A stretch of 64,000 nt of DNA, taken from the NCBI GenBank assembly GCA_905250115.1, contig CAJNOI010000181.1, positions 111,453 to 175,452 on the forward strand, given 5' to 3'. Each line of letters starts with the position of its first letter. Within the stretch, counting starts at the first letter, position 1. Positions 48,082-59,830 of this stretch are shown here, piece after piece. A program made the translations under genes and the position numbers. The notes under the pieces are model-generated. The model was given only the letters and a program-made list of their open reading frames with translations. It was not told the DNA's origin and ran no database searches. Source of the stretch: Adineta steineri (lineage: Eukaryota; Rotifera; Eurotatoria; Adinetida; Adinetidae).

Positions 48082-48961
48082 ATAAAAAATTAATTTTTTC
48101 TTTCTTATTGAATAAAGATCAGTCTACTGACAATTGACATCAGTTTTTTTTTAAAACAGAAGCATTCCAAATAATAAAGAACCAATTACGAATCATGATA
48201 TAACAGATGTCAGTGATGGGCATTTCTATCAAAAACTGATATATCGAAAATAAAATGCACAGTATCGATTTTATCTATATACCGATAATATTAGACACGA
48301 GACAATATAAACATGAAATATCTATTTAGTATATCAACCATATGAAAAGATTTCGTATCATCTTGTCTGTTTTCAACTATGTATTTCGTACGAAATGCTT
48401 TTATTATGTTCTAAAAACCTTCCATTACGAAGACACATAGGCTGTTAATTTTAACAAGTTTGTTTTGATAACTGTCATCTAGTGGCGGCGCCAAGGGTGG
48501 GCTGGACCCACCCTGAAATTTTTTTCAGGTCTTAAAAAAATCAATGATATACTATCTGAGCCCACCCTCATTGAAACTCATTAGGCCTGAGCCTACCCTA
48601 GTCTAAATTCCTGGCGCCGCCGCTATTGTCATTCTTTATAATGTTCTATTCGATTTATCTATCAATAAGTTTTATTGAGTAAAGTTTGTGCAGCAAAATC
48701 TATTTAATGATATGAATATAAGATAACATTTCTATATTCTCTGCATGACAATAAGATTTTTGTTGTAAAATAAATCATTTTTATAATGAACAATTAATAA
48801 TTGAAAATTATTTTATATAGAAACATCGTTATACCAATACGTTAAATTTAAACCAATCAAACATACGGAATTAAATTTGAAGAAAGAGGCTGTCGCTCAG
48901 GTATTTTTTCTTGTATGGTCACTAAGTTTGTTCATTTCATATTTACAGAAATTAATCGATT
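48082..48961. other. Intergenic spacer with one MITE
   Basis: Divergent spacer between ANAPC5 (-) and centrin-3 (+). Apart from the element at 48480-48625 it is AT-rich with no recognised feature; both promoters should lie here. Confidence 0.5.
48480..48625. mobile_element. MITE with TAGTGGCGGCGCCA termini
   Basis: 146 nt. Left end tagtggcggcgccaag, right end cctggcgccgccgcta, a near-perfect inverted repeat. The interior has several copies of the word cccaccct / agggtggg. The terminal TAGTGGC resembles the MITE at 43011-43149, but the interiors differ. Confidence 0.7.
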
Positions 48962-49736
48962 ATGGAAAGAAAGTAAGTTTCTATTTTTTTGTTTTCTTCT
49001 CTTTGTATAGAATTAATTTGTTTATTTTAGTTTTGCCAGTCCTACATTTCCTAAATTAATGAAACCATCAAAAGGTCGACGACGTGAATTGACTGAAGAA
49101 GAAAATGATGAAATTAAAGAAGCATTTGAATTATTTGATAATGATAAAGACAATGAACTTGATTATCATGAATTTAAAGTAGATATATTTCATCAATTGT
49201 GCTTTCATTTAATTTAATTCGTATGTCAATTAGGTTGGTCTTCGAGCATTAGGTTTTGATATTCATAAAGCAGAAGCTCAAAAATTAATGCGTGATTATG
49301 ATCGACAAGGTAAAAATAAAATAACGTATCAAGATTTTCATGAAGTTGGTAAGTATTTTGTCTATTTAACGAAAAAAATATATATGAATTATTATTTCTA
49401 TAGCTGCTGAAATGATGCTTCAACGTGATTCACGTGATGAAGTCCTCAAAGCATTTAAATTATTTGATGATGATGAAGCAGGAAAAATTTCATTGAAAAA
49501 ATTACGACGTGTTGCACGGTAAATATATATATATAAATAGTGCGTTAATCAATTGATTTTGTTTTTTAGAGAACTTGATGATAATGTTAATGAAGAAGAA
49601 CTTAAAGCGATGATTGATGAATTTGATTTAGATGGTGATGGTGAAAGTAAGAATATTGATTTAATTTTTGAATTAAACAAATTATTTTTTTTTAGTTAAT
49701 TTTGACGAATTCTTGGCTATGCTTAATTCAGACTAG
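48962..49736 (+). CDS. CETN3: Centrin-3
   Basis: Six exons: 48962-48972 (an 11-nt coding start exon), 49031-49178, 49234-49348, 49404-49518, 49570-49646, 49696-49736; 168 residues (human 167). Centrins are EF-hand proteins of centrioles and basal bodies. Blocks [60 protein letters not shown] and [20 protein letters not shown] match CETN3 more closely than CETN1/2. EF-hands 1 ([12 protein letters not shown]) and 4 (DLDGDGEINFDE) have full calcium loops; 2 and 3 are degenerate, the third ending in Lys. The 11-nt first exon is inferred from phase; if wrong, the ATG at about 49060 would start the protein. IFT43 begins 143 nt downstream. Confidence 0.92.
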
Positions 49737-49879
49737 GAATGAAAATGAATTGTATAAGTCAGATAGAGAGTTCGATTTCTTTGTGTAGACTTATTTACTG
49801 TAGATTATTTCTTCCAATAAAAATCTTAGGACTTTTTCGTATTACGTTTAATATATTTCTAGATAAATAAATAAAAAGA

Positions 49880-50870
49880 ATGTCGACTGAAGACTGGCTT
49901 GGTGATGAACAACCTAAAACAAAAGTATATTTTGATTCATTTTTCTTCTATAAAGAATTTATTGATTTTTTTATTCATTAGTCACGAAAAAAATCTAAAG
50001 CAGCACTCGATGAACCAATCGATGATACATTTGATGCTATGCTTGAAAGTGTATCAAAGGTACTAAAATTAATCTTACATGTATTATTTATCATTAATTT
50101 GAATTTCTAGGCAGCTAGTCGTGCAGGATCTACAAAACAAAAACAAAAACAAAAACCAGTACAAAAACCTACCAATGAAGCACCAAGTGGTTGGTCAAAT
50201 GATGTTGATAATGAAGATGATACTGGGTAATTTAATATTACAATAGATTTCGTTTTATTATTATATGAATTTATTTTAGAGGTAATGTAACTGCACCACC
50301 AATAATGCGGCGAACTACTCATCGTGCTGCTGAAGAAATTATTGCAACTGGTAATTTTTCTAATAAAATATTAATAGTTATAATATATGTATGTAAATCA
50401 TATAGATATTCCAACAATTCCAATGGATGATGCTGATGGTGATGATAATATTGATATGGCTCCGGATGTAGCTGTTGCTCCTGAGTAAAATAATATTAAA
50501 TTGATTGTATATATGTATGAATACTTACAATCTATTTCTTAGCTTTTCTGTTCATCAAATAGCTACATTTAAAGAAATTGAAAAAGAATTTTCTCGTACA
50601 CGTGCTAGTCAATATATTGTAAGGATAATTAAAAAAATATTTTATTTCGAATTTAATTTTCCTTTCATAGGATTCAAAAGTTGATATTGGTATTTTATAT
50701 CATCATCTTAATTTACAAGAAGAATTTGATACTGAAGTAAAATTAGTTTTTTTTATTTTGAATATATCTAAGATATATATTTATTTATTTTACAGGAAAA
50801 TAAACCATGGGATTGGGATAAACTTTTTGTTGAAGTTCGAAATGCGATAACAAATCCGATAACTGAATGA
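49880..50870 (+). CDS. IFT43: Intraflagellar transport protein 43
   Basis: Eight small exons: 49880-49924, 49982-50059, 50111-50226, 50280-50350, 50406-50484, 50543-50618, 50671-50736, 50796-50870; 201 residues (human 208). IFT43 is a subunit of the IFT-A complex for retrograde ciliary transport. The N-terminal half is low-complexity and charged. The C-terminal half carries the family blocks: RAAEEIIATDIPTIPMDD, IATFKEIEKEFSRTRASQ, VDIGILYHHL, and PWDWDKLFVEV near the end. Its start lies close behind centrin-3 on the same strand, so the two centriole/cilium genes may be co-transcribed; that is inference. Confidence 0.9.
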
Positions 50871-51145
50871 TAATATTTAATTTTGCTCTTTGTTTTCAAT
50901 AATAAACTGTATAAATCGTTATTAAAAGATAAAACTGTAAACAGTTAGTTTTTAAAAATATGCAATGGATAATTTTCAACAATTATTAATTAATATAACA
51001 ATAATAAAATTTTTGATTATGAATAATCTCAGATCTAAAGAATGAATAGTTTTTGATGAAAATAGTCATCACTAACCGGCAAGTTCTAGTTGCTGTTTTA
51101 AGAAGTGGTTTTTTTTATAATATTAATCACCATTATTTTAAGAAC

Positions 51146-51590
51146 GTCGGACACTATTCGAGCTCATATTTTGGCTACAAGTAGGACTCAGCGAAACTAA
51201 AAAAACAGTAAAAGGGTTCGTGTCCATGGCGTGTTTCAAATGAGATATCAAGTTTTTAGTGAATTTTCGCTATAGCATCCCATTTTTAACCCAGGCCCTT
51301 TTTCATAAATAGTATATATAGCATGCATTTTTGAAACCTTGATATTTCGAAAAGACATTGTTCAAAACTTGTGAATTCTTTTGTACGCTAGTCTAGCTGA
51401 GATCTCTATGTGGACAAAATTCAAAAGTATAGTTTTCATGCAAAAGTTGAATGCTGTAGCAAACGTTCGCTAAAAACTTGGTATCTCATCAAGAACACGC
51501 CATGAGCACGAACCCTTTTACCGTTTTCTTAGTCTTACTCAATCCTACTTGTATCCAAAATATGGGCTTGCATGGCGTCCGACAGTTGTG
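51146..51590. mobile_element. Long inverted-repeat (foldback) element, about 445 bp
   Basis: Two arms of about 130 nt face each other. Left (51146-51279) includes atattttggctacaagtagg, agtaaaagggttcgtg and catggcgtgtt. Right (51452-51590) carries the inverse: aacacgccatgagcacgaac, ccttttaccgttttctt, tcctacttgtatccaaaata. The spacer is about 170 nt. No coding capacity. Confidence 0.8.
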
Positions 51591-51672
51591 TATGTACCCT
51601 TGTAAGAGTACGAAAATATGTGCTATAGCCAATCGATAAAAATCTATTAGATCATTATTCAGTATTCTTTAA

Positions 51673-51961
51673 CCCTTTAACGGGCGGTGGGACATATATG
51701 TACCATTCTTTTTTTCTTTTCGATCATAGGGTTATGGTGAAGTAAGAACAATTGTTTTGATATAAAATACTATGATACTGCATAGATTGAGTATGTCTAT
51801 GAGCTGGTGAGTGTAGGTGTAGATGTAGATAACATGCCAAAACCTACAGCCACAGTCACAACCATATCCACACACATATCCTAATAATCTACATCAAAGC
51901 TATCATTCTGTGCGAAAACAATTGACAAAACTTGCTCATCTAAAAGTCGCCCGTTACAGAG
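51673..51961. mobile_element. piggyBac-type MITE with TTAA target duplication
   Basis: 289 nt. The left end is ttaa followed by ccctttaacgggcg; the right end is cgcccgttacagag followed by ttaa. TTAA duplication plus CCCTTT-type inverted ends is the hallmark of piggyBac-group elements. The interior holds one copy of the G-rich/C-rich hairpin repeat (51804-51892). No transposase. Confidence 0.8.
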
Positions 51962-52233
51962 TTAAGCTACTCAATTGATTAGACAAGTTTAATTATCATA
52001 GGTACACGTCTTTCGCGTAACATATTCTACAACTCATTGTGCACACCCTTGTCAAATCTAAAGAAAAATCTTATTTACCAAATGATAAGAATTTCATTTA
52101 TTGCATCGTTTTATATTTTAAACTTACAAAATAAACGTTTTTTCTTCTCTCTCTTAAACATTTCTAAAAAATCATCTGTTGATATAACAAAAAAAAAGGC
52201 CAATAAAATAAATAAATTAAAAAAAAGCATTCT

Positions 52234-54623
52234 CTAAGCATAACATTTCACTGTTCCTTTGGTATTTATTCTAACACCAATAAGAATTTCATCTGTTGTT
52301 GTTATTATCATTCCATATGCATCAATTTCTTCAATTATTCCAATAACATTACGTTGATTTGTTGTATCAAGTTGTAAATAAATATGTTTTGATGGTCCTG
52401 TTTTTAATGTACTCGTTTCATCAAGTTTAATAAGTAAACTATTATTAGAAAATAATGCCATATCCCAACAAAAATGTGTTGTATAATTATAATTATTTAC
52501 ATGTTCATATAATTCTTGTCTAGTTTGTTTATCATAAACATGTACAGCTTGTCGATTTTTATCTAAGACAGCTAAAACATTTTTATTAACAGATATATGT
52601 TTAGGTGCAAATGGTTTTGAAAATTGTACATGTGAATAACGATTTTGAAAATAATCTTCAGTTGAATTCGATGATAATTTTATTTGATCAGGTAATTGAT
52701 AATAAAAAAGACAAAGTTGTTTTTGATCAAGTGACCATAAAATATTTGTTTCAATATCAATTGTAAATTCACGTGACGGATGATTATGCATATATTTACC
52801 ATTTGGTACAGGTTTACCATCATGTGTAAATAAATAGATTGTACCATTTAATTCATTTTTTTTACGTTTAAAAACAATAATCCATAATTTATAAACAACA
52901 AATGAATCGATTATTGTTTGATCTTCATCGGATGTTGATATTGGATTATCACTAAATAACTTTATTTCTCGTACAAATACTGGTTTAGTTCGAAAATCAT
53001 TTGGTTTATTTAATTTATATATTGATAAATATCCTGAAAGTCAAAGAAAAAAAACAAATATTTTTTTTTGTTTTAAGAAAATCATATTCGAACCGTATTT
53101 ATCACAAACAAATAATTGATGATTATATGTACGAACATAATACGGTACGGATTTATAGTCAAGTTGCCATAAAAGTTTCTTTTTTGGTGCTAATGGAATA
53201 GGTAATGGTGTTAAAAGTTGATCAATTTTATTTGATTTATTTTGTAATGGTTCAATAAATATATAATCATCATGATCAGGCTTATATGGTAAATCATCGA
53301 TATGTGATGAATCGGAATCTAATGGAATAAATTCTAATGTACCAAAAAGTGATGATATATCAATTTGTTCAGGTAATGTAAGTACGGGAAACTAAATAGA
53401 CATATATATATTGTTGATTAAGTAAATAAAAGAATAATGATTAATACTTTTAATTCATTTGAATCTAGAAGTTTATTTAAATTATCTAATCGACTTTCAA
53501 GATGTTCGATTTCAAATGAAAAATCTCCTATTTTTTCAGCAGTTATATCCGTAGATCTAAACAGAAATTTGTAAATAAAAGACAAATATCTCTAAATAAT
53601 ATACCTTAGTAAATTATTAACACGTTCATCAATTGATTCATACTCATCCATGACTTGTTCATGTGCAAACCTAAAAAGAAAAATATACAAAAAAAATATT
53701 TCCTCTAATATAATTTAATTTACAATTGTTTATATGTTCGTAGATGTTTTTCAATTAAATCAAAATAAGCATTCTTATAATTATTTACTGTTTGAATTAA
53801 TTTCTCGCTTTGATGATCAATTGATACTTGTAATTCACGTGCTTTACACTCACATACTTCTTGATCAGCCTCAAAATGCACTAAAAATGTCGATTTAAAA
53901 GAATATGTGTGTATTTTTTGTAAATAAATTTTTACTTGATCGTTCATGAATTATATCAAATTTTGTTTTACATAGTTTCCATTCACGTTTAACATCATTA
54001 TTAATAATACTTTTATGTTCATCAGCACATTTAAAACAAATGACATTATCACAATGAGTACATATAATTAATTCATCTTTTATATTACATGATTGACATT
54101 TAGCTCTAAATATACGATTTGTTGCTTGTGGTAAAACGGATGATGATCTTTGTTGATTATAAATTGATGGTGTTGAACGTTCGGAATATGATTGTTCATA
54201 ACTTAAATTAATATCTTGAGATAACATACGTATTGGTGTAAATCTATGAATTGGTGCTATTTGTGACATAGATGATGTTGGTCGAGATAGAAGTCCTGAT
54301 GATATAGCCGCTGATCGACTTTGATTTTTTTTAAATTGTGCTACCATTGATGCAAGAAATCCATCACGCATACAACGATTCTCAAATTCCTCACGTGAAT
54401 TATATTGATGAAGTTTTTCACATTTTGGACAAACTAATAATAATGCATCATCATCGAAACGACCTGATATACAATCAAAACAAAATGAATGTGAACAAGG
54501 TATCTATAAATGATTAAACAAAATATTATTTTTTTTTCTTATAGAAATGATTCAATTTACCTGACGAGGATCAGCAAAATAACTACGACAAAGCGTACAT
54601 GTAATAAGATTTGTATTGATCAT
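52234..54623 (-). CDS. RING/B-box/coiled-coil (TRIM-like) protein
   Basis: Seven exons, 54561-54623, 53936-54503, 53724-53880, 53605-53670, 53448-53556, 53094-53391, 52234-53033; 686 residues. The RING is split over the first two exons (CTLC, CSHSFCFDC, VCPKC). After a Ser-rich linker comes a B-box-like zinc site (CQSC, CTHCDNVICFKCADEH), then a coiled coil (ARELQVSIDHQSEKLIQTVN). A long C-terminal region shows repeated beta-strand blocks, probably a propeller; its end reads EILIGVRINTKGTVKCYA. RING proteins of this shape are usually E3 ubiquitin ligases; that role is inferred. The next gene upstream is a tandem paralogue with matching exon lengths and a similar C terminus. Confidence 0.85.
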
Positions 54624-54949
54624 AGTTTTAGAAGAAAATAATGTTAGAAATTTTTATACATCTAAAATACGTATTGAGTTCATTCTTAAATAAGTGCAAT
54701 ATCGTTTTGGAAGAATAAAGGGAAATAAAACAAAACAAAACAAAAAATAGAATAAAATAATATATGTGAGACATATTATATATTCTGTTATTTTCTTCAT
54801 ATAACAAAACGTTCAATGTTAAATCTGACCAAAAACCAAAATACAATCGATAGAGATCTTATTAAAAAAAACTGTTCGAAAAAAACAACAACATTGCTTA
54901 ATTTCAAATCATATATGATCACTATATATGAAAAAATAATTTATTTAAT

Positions 54950-57195
54950 CTAGATATAACATTCAATTGAACCATTCTGTTGATGTCGTTTACAACCAAG
55001 TAATATTTCTTGATTTGGTCCAATAGTAAGACCATAAACAGCTGTACGTTCTATTTGTGCTATTGGTATACCATTTGAATCTAATTCAACAATAAGATGA
55101 TGAATTGTTTGTGGACGACTATATGGAGGTAAATCCTCATCTAACTTAAGTACCATTGAATTATCATCACGAAGCTAAAATAAAATTATCGTTTTTTTAT
55201 TTTATAGGAAAAGGAGAATTAAATTTACTAAAACATTCCATAGACGAAATGTTCCTTCTGTACGTAAAAGATTTTGTATTTCATCAATTTGTTCTTTTGT
55301 TTGTTTATCGAATATGTGTACACTTTGAGAATTACGTTCAACAACTGCAATTGATGTTTGATTTTGTGTTATTCTATAATAGTAAATTTTAATTGTAGTT
55401 AATTATATAATTAAATCCTTTTTTTTCGTACCTAATAGGTTCAAAATCTCGTCCGAATTTAATGAAATCTTCACGATGTTCAATTGATTGTTGAATTTGA
55501 CTAACATTCATTGGTAATTGATTATAATAAACTAAAAATAATCATAAACAATACGATAAGCGTTTCGATCATTTATATACCTGAATGTTGATGACGATCA
55601 ACACCCCATAAACATTTAAAACCAATATCAGCTGAAAGTTGTCGAACAGGAAAATTTTGTAAACAAGTATCAGCTTGTTGACTACCACGGTGATCAAAAA
55701 AATAAACTGAACTTGTATCTGTTTGATCACTTAAATCTAAATTTAACAAAATTATTAAGTTTTATTTTTGTTTTGTTTCTTACGAGCGGAAACAACAATA
55801 AATGGTGTATAAACAGTAAAAGCTTCAATTATTTGTGGTTTTTGACTGGTACTATTACCAGGAAATAAATCAAATTGACGTAAATGACGTGGTGTATTAC
55901 TTGGATCATTTCCATCAAGTTGATATAAATCAATGCAACCATATTTATCACAGGCAAAAAGAAGATAATTTTTTTTTGAAAGTATACATAAAAAATGTGG
56001 TACACCTGATGCATCAGTTGACCATTGTTTTTGTTTTCGCATGACAGGTGTTGATATTATATCATCTTCTGATATACTTAACGATTCATCTTGTAATCTA
56101 TCATTATTAGTATTAGAAGTATGTCCATTTATTGTAGTAGTTAAAGGTCGAGATAAATCACGATTTGTCATTGGTTTAGAATTCCATTGTAATTCACCGA
56201 ATACATTGGATATGATTAATGATTTTGAAGGGGTTAAATAAGGATACTAGAAAGACATATTTCTATAAAACAAAATAGATCTAACTGAATATATACAAAG
56301 AGAAAATAAACTGTTATTTGTAGATGGTTCTCAGATAAATTTAACTCCTCGATCAGTAGTTTATCTAGAAGGAGGGCAAGGATGGCGGCGCCCTCTCGGA
56401 GACCAATTTTGCCCTCCCGGAAATCGCTATCGCACTCTCGAAAGGAAAAGTCTAGATAAGACACTGTCCTCGATTACATACTTTAAATGTATCATGTTGT
56501 ATTAGTTTCTCTCGATTATTAATCTGCATATTTAAATGTTCTATTTCCAAAAGAAAATCATCTGCATTGTATGACGTATTTGAACCTCTATTTATATCAA
56601 ATATAATATAATAAAAAATTCCTATAGTAAAAAAAATATTCTTACTGAAAAATCTCTTCAAGTCGTTGATTAACTGATTTAAATAATCGTTGAATATCGG
56701 CATGTTTAACACTAAGATTAAATACAAAAAAAATTTCGTTATATTATATACATATATCTATTAATTACATAATTACTTTGATGTTGTTGATCTAATATAG
56801 TCTTCTATTTTTATTAATAAAGTATTCTTTTCACTATCAATTAATTGAACAAAATCTAAATAACGTTGCTCAATCATTTGTCGTATTCGATCAACTTCAT
56901 TCTCAACAACAACGAAATCTTTATCATATGTATCTTAAAACGAGAACAAAAAAAACGAGTTTTATATAAAATAGTTTTAATAGAAAGTTTTACTTGTTAG
57001 ATGACATAAATTCTGAAATTTTGTTTTACATTTTAACCAGTGTTCTTTAAGTGTTTCATTTAATTCTGATCGATGTTTATTAACACATATTTGACATATA
57101 ACTTCATCACAATGTGGACACACAAATAGTTCCGTTTTAGTTGAACATAAGGCACATTTAGCAACAATTAATAATGGTTTTGGATTGGCTGTCAT
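54950..57195 (-). CDS. B-box/coiled-coil protein, RING-less tandem paralogue
   Basis: Nine exons, 56994-57195, 56777-56933, 56646-56711, 56482-56587, 55784-56246, 55581-55736, 55432-55531, 55229-55373, 54950-55174; 539 residues. It starts straight at the B-box-like site (CALC, CPHCDEVICQICVNKH). Exons 2 and 3 (157 and 66 nt) have exactly the lengths and phases of the coiled-coil exons of the neighbour. The C-terminal EILLGCKRHQQNGSIECYI parallels the neighbour's end. No RING was found in the 2 kb upstream, so the RING exon was lost or never gained. An in-frame Met at 57237 would add a hydrophobic leader and is less likely. Intron 56247-56481 contains a GC-rich gagggca/tgccctc inverted patch (56371-56427). 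Confidence 0.82.
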
Positions 57196-59338
57196 ACTCA
57201 AACAAAAAATATAATCTAAAAAAAATTTCTTTTTCAATAAAATAAAATCAAATAGTTTACTAATATTTTAATAAAACATGAAGAACATTTTTTTTAAGTA
57301 AATATATCGAAGAATAATTGATGGCTTTTTCCGATTTGACAATAAAAATAACAGTGAATCATATAACGTCAGGTGAAAATAGGAAGTAAATATTACAAGT
57401 GAAAGGATGACTACTACCGTTTTACATCATTTGGTTCGATTCTCATGTCATATTGAGAAAAAATATCATCATTACTATGATTAACTCGTATTGCAGGAGT
57501 GATTAATTCTTCCGAAATTTCAGTTCATATTACCGGAATCAATAAAAAATCTTAAATATAATACTCATTTCAAAACATATGTATTATTCCCGCTAGCTTT
57601 TGTTCTCAAATGATAATTTCGTTTAATTAAAATTATTTGTCGATAAAAGAGATTTTTATCATCACTCAATTATCGAAAAACTGAAGTCATAAAATAGCAA
57701 ACCATAAATTTTCCATTTGAGAACTCAGTATCTAATGAAAGAAAAAAGAGTTTCTCGTAATAATTTCATTGGAGAAAAGAAGGTTTTTCATTTTACTTTT
57801 CATGTAAATTGTGAAATTTGAAACACCAATAACGAAATAAATAACAATGTTTTGCCATTTTTCGCGGAAAATTTATCTTTTTCATGTGTATAAAAGAACG
57901 TCATCAAAATTTTTTAGAAGAAATAGTGTTCGATATTTTGTTTTATATATAAAGAAATCTGTCCTTCTATTTTTATTTGTTGGTCAAGACATTTTCCTCT
58001 CTTTATTTTCGATTTAGTAAAATTCATATCTAAAATTCATTGCCAATCAAAAAGTACATATAAGATGGCGCTGTTGCACGAAATTTAACGAAAAAAAAAA
58101 TGATTATATACAAGTTCAATTTTATAAGAACCAGCATTATTCTCCACATAGTACTTATGTGATTTGATAATATAGATTACAATGAATGAAACTCCTCGGA
58201 ACTAACACATATCTTTCTTTTTCTTAGCAAAACTTGAATTCATATTTTTTTAGAAGATTGATGCGAATAGATGTTTAGTTATCACCGTGTTAAATATTTA
58301 GATTAATATCGAGCCTGTAGCTTCGCACTGAAAATACAAGCATTAGTATGAATATACCATGTGTATTTACTATTCATGTTGTTACGTCTTTTTTTGCCAG
58401 CGCATGCGCAATCGCAACAAAAGTAAATATTTTTATCAATGAATAATAGTATCATGTGCATTACATCGGTCAAACAATAATAAAAAGAAGAACACACTTT
58501 TTGAAGATAAGAATTAAGTTTCATTTTTTTAATGGTCCGTCTCATGCTACGAATACCGTATTTAGTAATATAGAAGGATGAATAATGATCAAAATTATTT
58601 AATTTGGTAAAATTTTTGTTTCATAGATAATATGTGTATATATACAAAGTAATTCCATATTTTTTCTTAGTATTCTATATGAAAATTTCTATGCGTTTAG
58701 TTTTGAACACTTCAAGTATCTAACATATAAATATGATAGATGTTGAGAAAAATACTAGCATGTGCTTGTTTTTATTGATAGAGATTAACAAAAATATTTT
58801 TTGTAGCTTTTTTTTTAATATTATTTCCTCATTGACATCTGATTTTACATGTTCATATAAAACACGTTTGTTCTGTAAATGATATTTATATGGTTATAAA
58901 AAGTGAGAGTATAGGTAACTTCTTCGGGATAAAATCATAGAAAATTATTTTTTTCATAGTTAATTAGAAAATAGTAAATCATTTGCTACAGTTTATCTTT
59001 TTTTATCTTGATAGATTTCTTGTTATTTAATTTCCGTTCTAAGAAAAATGAGATATAGTTGAGCAATTCAAACTTGTGATAGATATTTATAACATACTGC
59101 TTCAGTGCGATTAGACAAGGAATGACTTTCGACAAGTTTCTAACGATTACTTGACTTTATTATACGATTCTAATGTGTGATAAAACTAAATCAACCTTCC
59201 GTATCTCTTTCAACAGAATTTCTCACCAAGATAATTCATTCCTCTATTTTTTATCTGAAATTATTCATATTAGATGACTAATTCAACAATAGAACACGAT
59301 TATAATTTCTTCTTCTAGATATTTATTATATTTTAATC
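57196..59338. other. Intergenic stretch
   Basis: About 2.1 kb between divergently oriented genes. AT-rich. An 80-codon minus frame (58303-58545) shows no domain. No RNA gene or clear repeat found. Confidence 0.45.
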
Positions 59339-59830
59339 ATGTCTTCGGATGAATCTATTGAATCTGCTCAAAAAGCTGTTCTGGAAGAAGTAACAAAACA
59401 TGAATATGAATTAAAACATGTTGATCCACCAGCTGAATCGTTATCAACGACTCAAGCTAAAGTATTACTAGAAGTCCAAGGTGGTAAACATGAACTACAT
59501 CATGTTGAGCCCCCAGCTGAATCATTATCAACAACACAAGCGAAAGTCTTGATAGAAGTTCAAGGTGGTAAACATGAGCTACATCATATTGAACCACCAG
59601 GTACACCATTATCAACAACACAAGCTAGAGTATTACTCGCAGTTCAAGGTGGTAAACATGAATTACATCATGTTGAACCACCAGCTGAATCCTTATCAAC
59701 AACACAAGCTAAAGTTTTAATAGAAGTTCAAGGTGGTAATCATGAATTACATCATGTTGATAATCCTCCAAAAGATGGATTAAGTGATGCTGAAAAACAA
59801 GCTTATTTGGAAGAGAAACAATCAAATTAA
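59339..59830 (+). CDS. Beta-thymosin/WH2-like repeat protein
   Basis: Single-exon frame of 163 residues made of 28-residue tandem units of the form H-E-L-H-H-V-E-P-P-A-E-S-L-S-T-T-Q-A-K-V-L-x-E-V-Q-G-G-K. Repeat phase is fixed: the L-x-H-V core recurs at residues 25, 53, 81, 109 and 137. The acidic N-terminal cap is MSSDESIESAQ and the tail EKQAYLEEKQSN. The order L-K/H-H/K-V-E/D followed ten residues later by S-L-S/P-T resembles beta-thymosin (LKKTET then LPTKE), so binding of monomeric actin is plausible. The usual Phe/Lys residues are mostly replaced by His, so this is inference. Internal repeats are close to identical at DNA level, implying recent duplication or homogenisation. Confidence 0.7.
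   Translation: MSSDESIESAQKAVLEEVTKHEYELKHVDPPAESLSTTQAKVLLEVQGGKHELHHVEPPAESLSTTQAKVLIEVQGGKHELHHIEPPGTPLSTTQARVLLAVQGGKHELHHVEPPAESLSTTQAKVLIEVQGGNHELHHVDNPPKDGLSDAEKQAYLEEKQSN

Larger units (their letters stand above)
50871..52233. other. Transposon-bearing intergenic stretch
   Basis: No host gene. It carries the long inverted repeat element (51146-51590) and the piggyBac-type MITE (51673-51961). The remainder is AT-rich; a lysine-rich frame at 52037-52237 is not credited. Confidence 0.6.

Noticed and set aside
58303..58545. 80-codon minus frame with several Cys
   Set aside because: No family pattern, no signal peptide, isolated in a 2-kb gene-poor stretch.
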